Source of the DNA: Microcaldota archaeon
GTDB taxonomy: Archaea > Micrarchaeota > Micrarchaeia > Micrarchaeales > Micrarchaeaceae
Direction: 5' to 3'
Assembly (NCBI GenBank): GCA_028866715.1
Contig: JAGWHO010000003.1
Coordinates: 1 to 64,000 of the forward strand
DNA: 64,000 nucleotides
Shown piece by piece: positions 17,039 through 24,935 of the stretch (position 1 is the stretch's first letter; the number at the start of each line of letters is the position of its first letter). The position numbers and the translations under genes were made by a program. Under the pieces are notes generated by a model that ran no database searches, had not been told where the DNA came from, and saw nothing but the letters and a program-made list of their open reading frames with translations.

Positions 17039-17437
17039 TCACATGTAAAAGAGGCGCCTTACCTCGTCTACCTCAGAGTCCTTGATTACATGCTTGCCTG
17101 GCGCGAAGTGCGGCTTCCTGCGGTTGCTGTACCTTGGTATTACGTGTATGTGCAGATGGGGCACAGTCCCCGCTCCGCCTATGTTTACCCCTATGTCCAT
17201 GCCCATGCACTTGAGTTTCCGCTTGGACTTTGAGCCGAACCTCTTCGCTGTGTTGAACATGTGCGACACTATCGGATCGGGAGTCGAGAGCATGTCCTTG
17301 TAATGGCCCTTTGATATTACCAGAAGGTGGCCCTTCTCGACAGGGTACTTGCTCAGTATTATCCTGCAAACTTTGTCGTCGTAAATAGTCCTTGCCAGCT
17401 CCTTTTGCGGCATTTCGCAGAAAACACAGCCCTTCAT
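17039..17437 (-). CDS. HIT-family nucleotide hydrolase/transferase
   Basis: A 132-residue HIT protein. The N-terminus CVFCEMPQ carries a possible zinc Cys pair. The histidine triad HLHIHV lies in PHLHIHVIPR near residue 96. These proteins hydrolyse nucleoside phosphoramidates or dinucleotides. It is divergent from the 16S rRNA gene, and a TATA-like TTTAAA lies about 50 bp upstream of the ATG. Confidence 0.9.
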   Translation of the reverse strand: MKGCVFCEMPQKELARTIYDDKVCRIILSKYPVEKGHLLVISKGHYKDMLSTPDPIVSHMFNTAKRFGSKSKRKLKCMGMDIGVNIGGAGTVPHLHIHVIPRYSNRRKPHFAPGKHVIKDSEVDEVRRLFYM

Positions 17438-17651
17438 AGCCCCCAGACCCCAAATATCACACTCAAAGTTGGATACGATAAGCTTTAAATACGTTAATAA
17501 CTTAACATATATCGTCTGTTTTTGCAGATATCTTACGGGGCACAGGCTTCGTTTTGTGTGTAGGCATTTTTGCTTACCCTATTGTGAAAATTCCTGCTTG
17601 GAATTGGATGCAGTCTTGAGGAGTGTAAAGAGGAATCGCGAACGACAATTC

Positions 17652-17680
17652 GCTTTTTAATAAGTTGATTGTACGTACAA
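17652..17680 (+). promoter_or_regulatory. 16S rRNA promoter with perfect palindrome
   Basis: CTTTTTAATAA (17652-17663) is a likely TATA box. Between it and the 16S start lies a perfect 12-bp palindrome, TTGTACGTACAA (17669-17680), where a regulator or initiation factors could bind. The region 17438-17651 shows no convincing gene. Confidence 0.5.
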
Positions 17681-17695
17681 ATAAAACAGCGTATC

Positions 17696-19182
17696 GACTC
17701 CAGTCGATGCTGCTGGAGGACACTGCTATCAGATTTCGACAGCCATGCAAGTTTGCCCAACGGCTTCGTTGGGCGGCGTACGGCTCAGTAACACGTGGTC
17801 AATCTACCGCAGGGAGGCGCATATGGTCGGGAAACTGACCGTAATTCGCCATAGGCCATGGCATCTGGAAGGAGCCATAGCTTAAAGGAGTGCAAATTGC
17901 AGCACCACCGCCCCGCGATGAGACTGCGGCGGATCAGGCTGTTGGCGGGGTAACGGCCCACCAAACCGATAACCCGTAGGGGATGTGAGAGCATAGGCCC
18001 CGAGAAGGGCACTGAGACAAGGGCCCTAGCGCTACGGCGTGCAGCAGGCGCGCAAACTCCACAATGCGCGGAAGCGTGATGGGGGGAATCTGAGCGGTTC
18101 ACTTCGGTGAACCTTTTGCCAAGTCCAGTAAGCTTGGCGAATAAGTGCTGGGCAAGACCGGTGGCAGCCGCCACGGTAATACCGGCAGCACAAGTGGTGT
18201 CCACGATTATTGGGCTTAAAGCGCTCGTAGCTTGCCTATGCCGTCTCATGTGAAATATTGGAGCTCAACTTCAATGCGTGCATGAGATACCCATAGGCTA
18301 GGGAGCGGGTGAGGTCAGGAGTACTTATGGGGGAGGGGTAAAATCCTGTAATCCTATAAGGACTAACGGTGGCGAAGGCGCCTGACTAGAACGCATCCGA
18401 CAGTGAGGAGCGAAGGCTAGGAGAACGAATCGGATTAGATACCCGAGTAGCCCTAGCAGTAAATTATGCAGACTCTGGTGTTGCAGGCATCTCGAATGCC
18501 CGCAGTACCGTAGCGAAAGTGTTAAGTCTGCCGCCTGGGGAGTACGGTCGCAAGATTGAAACTTAAAGCAATTGGCGGGGGAGCACCACAAGGGGTGGAT
18601 GCTGCGGTTTAATTGAATTCAACGTCGGAAATATTACCGGGAGCGACGGCAGGATGAAGGTCAGACTAAAGATCTTACCTGACGAGCCGAGAGGTAGTGC
18701 ATGGCGATCGTCAGCTCGTGGTGTGAACTGTCCGGTTAAGTCCGGGAACGAGCGAGACCTTCGCCAACAGTTGCAACCCGCTTAGAGATAAGCGGAGCAC
18801 TCTGTTGGGACCGCCTCTGTTTAAAGAGGAGGAAGGAGAGGGCGACGGTACGTCAGTATGCTCTGAATCTTCCGGGCAACACGTGGCATACAAAGGTTGG
18901 CACAATGAGATGCAATGCCGAGAGGCAGAGCCAATCCCCTAAAACCAACCTAAGTTCGGATTGAGGGCTGAAACTCGCCCTCATGAAGCTGGAATCCCTA
19001 GTAATCGCTTGTCACTATCGAGCGGTGAATCTGTCCCTGCTCCTTGCACACACCGCCCGCCAAGTCACCCAAGTGGGGCCCTAGTGAGGCAGCGCCTTAA
19101 GGCGTTTTCGAGTTAGGGTTCTGTGAGGAGGGCTAAGGCGTAACAAGGTATCCGTAGGGGAACCTGCGGATAGATCACCTCG
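17696..19182 (+). rRNA. rrs: 16S ribosomal RNA
   Basis: A full archaeal small-subunit rRNA of about 1487 nt with no intron. Its 5' end corresponds to the conserved TTGATCCTGCC region (here TCGATGCTGCT). The 3' end corresponds to GGATCACCTCCT (here AGATCACCTCG). The 530 loop, 790 loop, 915 region and decoding-site strands are all recognisable, but many near-universal bases differ: G518, A527, C917 with G18, and C1406 with G1495 (E. coli numbering). Ends are approximate by a few bases. No 23S, 5S or tRNA gene follows; the next gene is a nucleotidyltransferase. Confidence 0.97.
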
Positions 19183-19308
19183 AATAATTTTAGTGTGCAC
19201 TGGAACGCGATTCCTTACATTAATCCTCAAGACTGCAATCCTTTTTCTTCTATTTGATTGCTTAACCTAGCGCGAGCTACACGCTTGGTACCTTCGCTAC
19301 GCTATGAC

Positions 19309-19347
19309 GTTCTCAAAAAGAGAACGATTTGTTCTCTAAGAGAGAAC
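19309..19347 (+). repeat. two tandem GTTCTC/GAGAAC hairpins downstream of 16S
   Basis: GTTCTC-AAAAA-GAGAAC (19309-19325) and GTTCTCT-AAG-AGAGAAC (19331-19347) form two adjacent short inverted repeats with the same arms. They could end or process the 16S transcript, or bind a regulator of the downstream toxin-like operon. The rest of 19183-19386 holds no gene I can see. Confidence 0.5.
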
Positions 19348-19386
19348 AGGTCCAACTAAATGTATAATAGAGCAAACGATAGTTTT

Positions 19387-19412
19387 ATATATTATACAAT
19401 TGTATAATATAT
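19387..19412. promoter_or_regulatory. 26-bp perfect palindrome at the MNT gene promoter
   Basis: A perfect palindrome centred at 19399/19400 with core TATACAATTGTATA runs to one base before the ATG. It overlaps the likely TATA element (TTTTATATATT). A matching half-site, TGTATAATA, sits at 19361-19369. This arrangement suggests an autoregulatory operator bound by the winged-helix domain of the downstream protein. Confidence 0.65.
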
Positions 19413-19413
19413 T

Positions 19414-19962
19414 ATGCTATTGAGCGCATGGAGAAAGTTCAAGGGCTGGAAGGTGCTTGAGTACTTCCTGCAGGATAATACTAAGGCTTACATAAGGGAG
19501 GTAGCCAAGAGGCTCGACATCAGCCCGATGACTGCGCTGCTGTACCTAAACATATACCACAAGGAGGGCCTGCTTGACAAAAGTATAGTAGGCAATACAT
19601 CGCTGTATTCGTTGGCGGACAACGCAGCAACGCGCGAGCTTAAAAAGGCTTATTTCCTGCTTTCGGCATCTCACGAATTGATCGGATTCGCGAAGGAGAA
19701 CGAAGACATTGCCTCGCTGATTTTGTATGGCAGCCACGCAAAAGGGGACTATGACAGGTGCAGCGATGTAGACCTGCTTGTGATAGCCCAAAGAAAAGAA
19801 TTAAATCTTGAAAAATTAAAATTACTAGAAGGCAGATTGGGGAAAGAGGTAAAGGTGCAGGTATACCCTATAGGCAAGTGGAGAGAGAAGGCAGACAAAA
19901 ATGACCCATTCTATGCATCTGTGATCAGAAACCGTGTGGTAATTTATGGAGCAGATATATAA
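19414..19962 (+). CDS. winged-helix plus MNT-type nucleotidyltransferase protein
   Basis: A 182-residue fusion. Residues 1-70 form a winged helix (YIREVAKRLDISPMTALLYL). Residues about 85-180 form a minimal nucleotidyltransferase with GSHAKGDYDRCSDVDLLVI, containing the GS and DxD catalytic signature. MNT proteins AMPylate and silence HEPN RNase toxins, and the HEPN gene follows with a 17-bp overlap. The N-terminal DNA-binding domain is well placed to act on the upstream palindrome. Confidence 0.88.
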   Translation: MLLSAWRKFKGWKVLEYFLQDNTKAYIREVAKRLDISPMTALLYLNIYHKEGLLDKSIVGNTSLYSLADNAATRELKKAYFLLSASHELIGFAKENEDIASLILYGSHAKGDYDRCSDVDLLVIAQRKELNLEKLKLLEGRLGKEVKVQVYPIGKWREKADKNDPFYASVIRNRVVIYGADI

Positions 19963-20380
19963 TCTTGATGAGCTTTTAGGGAAGGGGCTGATAAAGCGCA
20001 GCGTTGAGGATCCTGCTGCGGTATCCGGATCGATCAAGATTGCTGAGAGGTACCTTGATCTGGCCGAGAGGAACATGGAGATTAATTTATTCGACGCCGC
20101 ATTCTTGCTCGCGTACAGTTCCATGTTCCATGCCGGCAGGGCCTTGCTTTTCGCAAAAGGGTACAAAGAAAGAGGGCACTACGCAGTCGTCGTTGCGCTG
20201 AAGACGATCTATAAAGACGATCAGGGATCCAGGCATTTGCTTGAGCTCTTGAACGGCTACAGATTGACAAGACACGCGATTCAGTATAATGGCGATCTTG
20301 GCTCTGAGATAGATGCATCAGAAGCGATAAGAGACTCCGAAAAGATTATCGAATGCGCAAAGAGGTTAACCAGTATATAG
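19946..20380 (+). CDS. HEPN-domain protein, probable RNase toxin
   Basis: A 144-residue all-helical HEPN domain. AERYLDLAERNMEINLFDAAFLLAYSSMFHAGRALLFAKGY is the typical core, and RLTRHAIQYN near residue 117 holds the conserved Arg/His/Tyr cluster used for RNA cleavage and as the AMPylation site in MNT-HEPN pairs. It overlaps the MNT gene and should be neutralised by it. Toxicity is an inference. Confidence 0.85.
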   Translation: MEQIYNLDELLGKGLIKRSVEDPAAVSGSIKIAERYLDLAERNMEINLFDAAFLLAYSSMFHAGRALLFAKGYKERGHYAVVVALKTIYKDDQGSRHLLELLNGYRLTRHAIQYNGDLGSEIDASEAIRDSEKIIECAKRLTSI

Positions 20381-20390
20381 GCGTGATACC

Positions 20391-20915
20391 ATGTCCAAGA
20401 AGCTAGCGATGAGCCCCGATGTCAGCTACATGCTGGGAGTCTACAGCTGCAACAGAAGGCGTGAAGGCATCTCGCTAGTAACGAAGAACAACGACCTTCT
20501 TGAAAGGTTCGTGCAGCTCGCTGTCAACGTCCTTGACGTTGATCCTACTAAGATAATGATAACAGAAATAGAGGGAACGTTCAGCGCGCTGATATACAAC
20601 TCGAAGCTAAAGAAACTGTTTGAGGATTCTTTGGGGAGAAGGGAGATAATCTTCAAGTACGCAAATGATTACTCTGCAAACTATTTCTCTGCAATATTTG
20701 ACTGTAGAGGAGGCTACAACGAACAAGGCATCTACATAATGAGAATGGACCGTTTGGACAACAGAGTGCTTGAAAGGCTCGGCTTCCATACGAGAGGCAG
20801 CCTGAGGACATATGTCCTTAACACAAAAGAGTTCTCAGGTTTTATAGGAAAGTACAGCCTAAGGATGAAAGCGATTTCTGAAAAGGCGAGGCTCAGAAAC
20901 CGAAGTTCTCGTTGA
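20391..20915 (+). CDS. degenerate LAGLIDADG-like protein
   Basis: A 174-residue protein. Two segments resemble LAGLIDADG helices: SYMLGVYSCN near residue 12 and NYFSAIFDCRGGYN near residue 98. The spacing and alternating strands fit a single-chain homing endonuclease or WhiA-like fold. The acidic residue of the first motif is Cys, so cleavage activity is doubtful and a DNA- or RNA-binding role is possible. The ATG follows GTGATACC, the usual spacing here. Lies 10 bp after the HEPN gene. Confidence 0.6.
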   Translation: MSKKLAMSPDVSYMLGVYSCNRRREGISLVTKNNDLLERFVQLAVNVLDVDPTKIMITEIEGTFSALIYNSKLKKLFEDSLGRREIIFKYANDYSANYFSAIFDCRGGYNEQGIYIMRMDRLDNRVLERLGFHTRGSLRTYVLNTKEFSGFIGKYSLRMKAISEKARLRNRSSR

Positions 20916-21001
20916 GCAGTTGTGGTTGTGCGTCCCGTCCTATTGCCCCAGTACACCGGCGCACGCTGGGCTTATTAAGTTAGCGTTGGAAATCTATTTC
21001 G

Positions 21002-22327
21002 ATGCCAGGTGCGCCGAAACTCCATAGGGTCGCAGGCCTGTTCCAGGTCGTCACATACGGCGTAGGCAACATAATTGGCGCCGGAATATACGTTCTCGTA
21101 GGTGCAGCCTCTGGGCTCGCAGGCGGTGCAGTCTGGATGGCATTCCTGGTAGGAGCTGTGATAGCGCTATTTACAGGATTATCGTACGCAGAGCTCGTGT
21201 CGATGTACCCGAGAGACGCATCGGAGTACACGTACATAGGCAGGGCATACGGGAATAAGGCTCTGTCATTCCTTGGGCAGTGGATGATGCTTATAACTGA
21301 GATGGTCGCAGCTGCAGCAGTATCGCTGGGGTTCGCATACTATTTCCAGAGCATACTGCCGTCATCTATACCGCTTGTCGCTGCTGGGCTCCTGGCGGCG
21401 CTCACGATAATAGCGATAAAGGGCATCAAGCAGTCGCTTACGCTGAACACGGTATTGAGCGCTATAGCGATAGGCGGGCTCCTGATAGTGATAGCTGCCG
21501 CAGTGCCGAAGTTCGGCTCTGTGAATTATACCATATCGCCGACAGGGACAGCAGGCATATTCGGAGCAGCGATCCTTGTGTTCTTCGCATACATAGGCTT
21601 TGACAACATAGCAAACCTTGCCGAGGAGACGAAGCGGCCGCAAAGGAATCTGCCGCGCGGCCTGCTGATAGCCGTTGCCATAACGACAGTGCTATATGTG
21701 CTTGTCGGGATATCGGCAGTAACGCTTGCAGCGCCGCAGAAACTGGCAGTATCTGATGCGCCTCTTGCGCTTGCTGCATCAGCAACGTTCGGAAGTACCG
21801 CATATGACGTGCTGACACTTGCCGCGCTGCTCACTACGCTGAACACTGTGCTTGTGATGCTCATAACGAGCTCGAGGATAGTCTACGGTATGTCCAACGA
21901 GGGAGTCCTCCCGAAGGCGCTAGGCAGGATAAGCAAAAGGACAGGCACCCCGATACTCGCATCGCTGTTCACGTTTTTAGTAGCGCTGCTGTTCATACCG
22001 ATAGGCAATGTAGGGATAGTGGCGAAGATCACTAGCTTCGGCTCGCTTGTAGTCTTCATAATAGTGAATTTTGCCCTGTTGCATCTGAGAAGGACTGCAC
22101 CTCACTTCAAGAGGCCGTTCAAGGTGCCGCTCAACATTGGATGGGTGTCGGTGACAGCGGTGCTCGGCGCGGTGTCGTGCTTCCTGCTTCTCACGCAGTT
22201 CGATCTGTTGAGTATAGGATTAGGCTTGTTGCTGCCGATTTCAGGGATGATAGTATACGTGTTCACAAAGGGGGGCAAGATCCTGGAGATAGACAAGAAA
22301 CTGCACCAGCAGCATGAGAAAAGATAA
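21002..22327 (+). CDS. APC-superfamily amino-acid permease
   Basis: A 441-residue integral membrane protein with about 12 hydrophobic helices. It has the APC signature GVGNIIGAGIYVLVG in helix 1, then SYAELVSMYPRDASEY and FFAYIGFDNIANLAEETKRPQRNLPRG near helix 6. It should import amino acids by proton or sodium symport; the substrate is unknown. It stands alone between a cluster on the same strand and the convergent S11 gene. Confidence 0.9.
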   Translation: MPGAPKLHRVAGLFQVVTYGVGNIIGAGIYVLVGAASGLAGGAVWMAFLVGAVIALFTGLSYAELVSMYPRDASEYTYIGRAYGNKALSFLGQWMMLITEMVAAAAVSLGFAYYFQSILPSSIPLVAAGLLAALTIIAIKGIKQSLTLNTVLSAIAIGGLLIVIAAAVPKFGSVNYTISPTGTAGIFGAAILVFFAYIGFDNIANLAEETKRPQRNLPRGLLIAVAITTVLYVLVGISAVTLAAPQKLAVSDAPLALAASATFGSTAYDVLTLAALLTTLNTVLVMLITSSRIVYGMSNEGVLPKALGRISKRTGTPILASLFTFLVALLFIPIGNVGIVAKITSFGSLVVFIIVNFALLHLRRTAPHFKRPFKVPLNIGWVSVTAVLGAVSCFLLLTQFDLLSIGLGLLLPISGMIVYVFTKGGKILEIDKKLHQQHEKR

Positions 22328-22329
22328 CG

Positions 22330-22345
22330 GAGGTTGCGCAACCTC
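22330..22345. terminator. palindromic hairpin between convergent genes
   Basis: GAGGTTGCGCAACCTC is a perfect 16-bp palindrome in the 25-bp gap between the permease and S11 stops. Transcribed from either side it gives a 6-bp stem with a four-base loop, so it may act as a bidirectional terminator. A T-tract is lacking. Confidence 0.4.
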
Positions 22346-22352
22346 TGCAAGA

Positions 22353-22868
22353 TTAGACTCTCCTTCCCCTTCTGCCGCCTGACCTTCTTGTGGTGTCTGT
22401 CGGTATTGGAGTTACGTCTTCAATTCTGTTGACCCTGAGCCCGCTTCTTGCAAGCACTCTCACGACCGCCTGGGCTCCCGGCCCCGGCGTCTTCGAGTTG
22501 TGGCCCCCTGGCGCCCTTATCTCGATGTTGACGTTCGTTATGCCCTTCTCCTTCGCTGCTGCCGCGACCTTGTATGCCGCCTGCATTGCCGCGTATGGGG
22601 ATCCTTCCTGAGAATCAGCTGTTACCATCATGCCTCCGCTGCCTACTGCTATTGTTTCGGCGCCGCTGAGGTCCGTAAGCGTTATTATTGTGTCGTTCTT
22701 GGATGAATAGACATGAGCCACTGCCCATCGCTCTATTCTTGGCTTTATGAGCGACGTCTCTAATGCCTTTGCCTCGTATGATATCTTCTCCTTTTGCTGC
22801 TGTTGCTGCTGAGGCTGCTCCTGCTTCTTGTCAGTTTTCTTTGCCGGACCTTTGCCCTTTCCTGCCAT
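22353..22868 (-). CDS. rps11: 30S ribosomal protein S11
   Basis: A 171-residue uS11. After a Lys/Gln-rich 30-residue extension come [43 protein letters not shown] and the C-terminal [23 protein letters not shown] with a basic end. It lines the 30S platform near the mRNA exit. It sits at the end of the S13-S4-S11 operon; RpoD, which usually follows in archaea, is not here. Confidence 0.95.
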   Translation of the reverse strand: MAGKGKGPAKKTDKKQEQPQQQQQQKEKISYEAKALETSLIKPRIERWAVAHVYSSKNDTIITLTDLSGAETIAVGSGGMMVTADSQEGSPYAAMQAAYKVAAAAKEKGITNVNIEIRAPGGHNSKTPGPGAQAVVRVLARSGLRVNRIEDVTPIPTDTTRRSGGRRGRRV

Positions 22869-22870
22869 GA

Positions 22871-23443
22871 TTATTCACTCTTCTTCTCTTCTACTGCTGG
22901 TGCCGGTGCAGCTTCAACCGGAGCAGGCTCCTCTGCTGCTGCCTGCTGCTCTGTCGGCTTCTTTGCTGCTATGTCGATAGGCTTGTAATATCCGATCCTT
23001 GCCTCTGACTTTACCTCTATGAGTATGCCGGGCCTGTTGACCTTCTTCCCGTCTATCGCTATGAAGCCGTGAGTAGTGAGCTGCCTTGCCTGCTTTATTG
23101 TGCGTGCAAGACCTCTCTTGAATACGATTGTCTGCAATCTTCTTTCCAGTATGCTGTTCGGCTTCAGGTCAAGCAGGTCGTCGAGAGACGCGCCTGGCCT
23201 TGCTATGCCGAGGCGTTCGAGCCTTGCGATGAGCTGCGTCTTCATGCTCTCTTGGGATGAACCTGCCAGAAGCTCTCTTGCGTTTCCTCTTATTCTTGAG
23301 ATCTCAGTCTGCGCCTTCCATAACTCGCGCATGTTCTTGAGGCCGTACTCATCCTTCAGGGCGTTGTCCGACTTTATCCTGTCGAGGTTCCAACGCTCCT
23401 TTGGCTTGTCGTATGTGCTTCTATTCCTTTTCGGTGCTCCCAA
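22871..23443 (-). CDS. rps4: 30S ribosomal protein S4
   Basis: A 190-residue uS4. The N-terminal part ([22 protein letters not shown]) is followed by the S4 RNA-binding domain ([37 protein letters not shown]) and an Ala/Pro/Glu tail. The start is TTG, five bases after a GTG core (GTGATATT then TTG). It nucleates 30S assembly. Confidence 0.95.
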   Translation of the reverse strand: MGAPKRNRSTYDKPKERWNLDRIKSDNALKDEYGLKNMRELWKAQTEISRIRGNARELLAGSSQESMKTQLIARLERLGIARPGASLDDLLDLKPNSILERRLQTIVFKRGLARTIKQARQLTTHGFIAIDGKKVNRPGILIEVKSEARIGYYKPIDIAAKKPTEQQAAAEEPAPVEAAPAPAVEEKKSE

Positions 23444-23447
23444 AATA

Positions 23448-24011
23448 TCACTTCTTTGCGTCTGCCTTTACAGGCGCTCCTTGCGCCGGTGTCTTTGCTG
23501 CACCTTGCGCCGCTGCGACCGCCTTCTTCGTGACTCCTACAGTCACGCCTGTACGGCCTGTGCTTCTCGTGTGCTGGCCGCGCACCTTCTGCCCGTACTG
23601 GTGCCTGTGACCCCTCCACGTCTTGTTTGTCATGTCTCTTCCTATGTCCTGCCTTACGGCAAACATAAGATCGTTGCTGACCATGTGCATCGTCTTTCCT
23701 GACTCTGCATCCTTGTTCCTGTTTAATATATAAGAAGGAATTCCGAAGTTGCCCGGATTCTTTATTACGTTCTCTAAATCAGCCATCTGCTTCTCTGATA
23801 ATGAGCCTATTTCAGTTGACTTTGGTATGCTGAGCTTCGAGTCTATCTGCAACGCAAGCGCATGCGCCATGTTCGCGCCTATGCCCTTCACCTTTGTCAG
23901 CGCTCGCTCTATGTTAAGAGAGCCGTCGACGTCCCTGCCTGCTATTCTGATGATTGACGACGCTCCCTTTGTCGCGCCCTTGCCTCCTTGCTGCGGTTTG
24001 TTTTCTGCCAT
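23448..24011 (-). CDS. rps13: 30S ribosomal protein S13
   Basis: A 187-residue uS13 with SIIRIAGRDVDGSLNIERALTKVKGIG, DIGRDMTNKTWRGHRHQYGQKVRGQHTRSTGRTG and an Ala/Lys tail. The ATG at 24011 is used because a longer reading would run into the upstream tRNA-Ser gene. It contacts the P-site tRNA and the large subunit. Confidence 0.95.
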   Translation of the reverse strand: MAENKPQQGGKGATKGASSIIRIAGRDVDGSLNIERALTKVKGIGANMAHALALQIDSKLSIPKSTEIGSLSEKQMADLENVIKNPGNFGIPSYILNRNKDAESGKTMHMVSNDLMFAVRQDIGRDMTNKTWRGHRHQYGQKVRGQHTRSTGRTGVTVGVTKKAVAAAQGAAKTPAQGAPVKADAKK

Positions 24012-24050
24012 GCTATTATCCTTTTTTGCAACGATAACGCCAGGGTTGGG

Positions 24051-24069
24051 ATATTCAGCACTGAAGTGC
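24051..24069 (-). other. T-loop intron in tRNA-Ser
   Basis: A 19-nt insertion between T-loop positions about 59 and 60, containing the hairpin GCAC-TTCA-GTGC. Removal restores TTCAAAT inside the TTGGG/CCCAA stem. The exact register is uncertain by a base or two. Confidence 0.75.
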
Positions 24070-24103
24070 ATTTGAACCCAAAAGGCCCTTGCGAGCCATG
24101 CGC

Positions 24104-24117
24104 TTTCGAGAGAAATC
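24104..24117 (-). other. anticodon-loop intron in tRNA-Ser
   Basis: A 14-nt insertion (GATTTCTCTCGAAA) between the CTGGAAA loop and the 3' anticodon stem GCGCA. This is near the canonical 37/38 site. The short TTTC/GAAA helix could form part of a relaxed bulge-helix-bulge. Confidence 0.75.
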
Positions 24118-24279
24118 TTTCCAGGCGCACGCGTTACCGGATTCTGCCACCCTGGCTTGATATGAATTTACCAAACTAGTATTTAGACCTTGCTAAATTC
24201 AGGGTAGCTTACAGATAGATATTAGCAACAGAGGGTATTTAAGCCTTGATATGAGGGTGGTTGGTGCTCTATTGGCGCT

Positions 24280-24663
24280 CTATGGTTCTAGTACTTCCGC
24301 ATAAGGCAGGCCGAGGAAATCGCGGTCGCAGGTAAGGATCCTGAGCCCGTGCCTGGCCGCTGTGGCTGCTATCAACGAATCTACCATCCCCCACCTCTTT
24401 ACTGTCTTCTTCCTTTCGTAGTTTATATGCCCGGCAATAAACGCTATCTCGCTATCCGTATCTATTACCTGAGAGGTGCCTTCAATCAACATAACAATTT
24501 CATGTGGGTCTAGCAGCTCTCTTAGCGCCCACTTTGTAATCTCAGCTATGGTTACAACCGAAGTCCAGCATTCTCCACTATCTAGCAGGAGTTTCACTTT
24601 GGCGCCCTTTGCGCTTTTCTTAAACAGCTCTATCCAGGCCGAGGTATCCAAGATAATTGGCAT
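24280..24663 (-). CDS. PIN-domain ribonuclease (VapC-like)
   Basis: A 127-residue PIN domain. IILDTSAWIELF carries the first Asp, a central Glu lies in TIAEITKWAL, and WGMVDSLIAATAARHGLRILTCDRDF carries the distal acidic residues. It is downstream of an AbrB-type gene with a 56-bp gap, so the pair reads as a VapC toxin with an AbrB-fold antitoxin. Confidence 0.87.
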   Translation of the reverse strand: MPIILDTSAWIELFKKSAKGAKVKLLLDSGECWTSVVTIAEITKWALRELLDPHEIVMLIEGTSQVIDTDSEIAFIAGHINYERKKTVKRWGMVDSLIAATAARHGLRILTCDRDFLGLPYAEVLEP

Positions 24664-24719
24664 AATCTAGATATACAGGTATACATTTATATACTCTACT
24701 ATACGTATTTCGTGCCTGT

Positions 24720-24935
24720 CTAGAATCTATCTTCCTCGTATTCCCTCTTGAAAGGCTTAGCTCCTTTTGCGATGCCAAATGCCCTCTCTACCAACTTCAG
24801 TCGCTCCTTCTTGAGCAGAGCTACTGACACTTTAGACCCTTCCTTAAGGTGCTCTTCGGCTATTATCCTCTTGGGTATTATTACCCCTAATGAGGTGCCT
24901 ATGCGTCTGACCTTGAGCTCTACGACTTCAGGCAT
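24720..24935 (-). CDS. AbrB-fold antitoxin
   Basis: A 71-residue protein with the swapped-hairpin AbrB/SpoVT N-terminus (VVELKVRRIGTSLGVIIPKRIIAEEHLKEGSKV) and a charged C-terminal tail. It should dimerise, bind its promoter and neutralise the PIN protein encoded just downstream. The start codon touches a 20-bp palindrome. Confidence 0.85.
   Translation of the reverse strand: MPEVVELKVRRIGTSLGVIIPKRIIAEEHLKEGSKVSVALLKKERLKLVERAFGIAKGAKPFKREYEEDRF

Larger units (their letters stand above)
24038..24156 (-). tRNA. tRNA-Ser(GGA) with two introns
   Basis: On the minus strand a type II tRNA folds cleanly. Acceptor stem GCCAGGG/CCCTGGC, G73; anticodon stem TGCGC/GCGCA with loop CTGGAAA (anticodon GGA at 24120-24122); variable arm GGCTC-GCAA-GGGCC; T-stem TTGGG/CCCAA. 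Two insertions break the mature form: about 14 nt after the anticodon loop (24104-24117) and about 19 nt in the T-loop (24051-24069). The D-stem is weak (A12 against C23). With both removed the length is about 86 nt, normal for serine. It lies just upstream of S13, possibly co-transcribed. Confidence 0.88.

Noticed and set aside
17469-17660. 63-residue frame upstream of 16S
   Set aside because: No ribosome-binding site, odd composition and it runs into the rRNA promoter; looks random.
17785-18905. Several minus-strand frames within the 16S gene
   Set aside because: They are antisense to a structured rRNA and resemble nothing.
17696-19182. Intron or insertion in 16S
   Set aside because: The length (about 1.49 kb) and continuous conserved blocks leave no room for one.
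20916-21001. Possible tRNA between the LAGLIDADG-like gene and the permease
   Set aside because: No cloverleaf could be folded from either strand.
24012-24071. N-terminal extension of S13
   Set aside because: It runs through the tRNA-Ser 3' end and does not look like S13.
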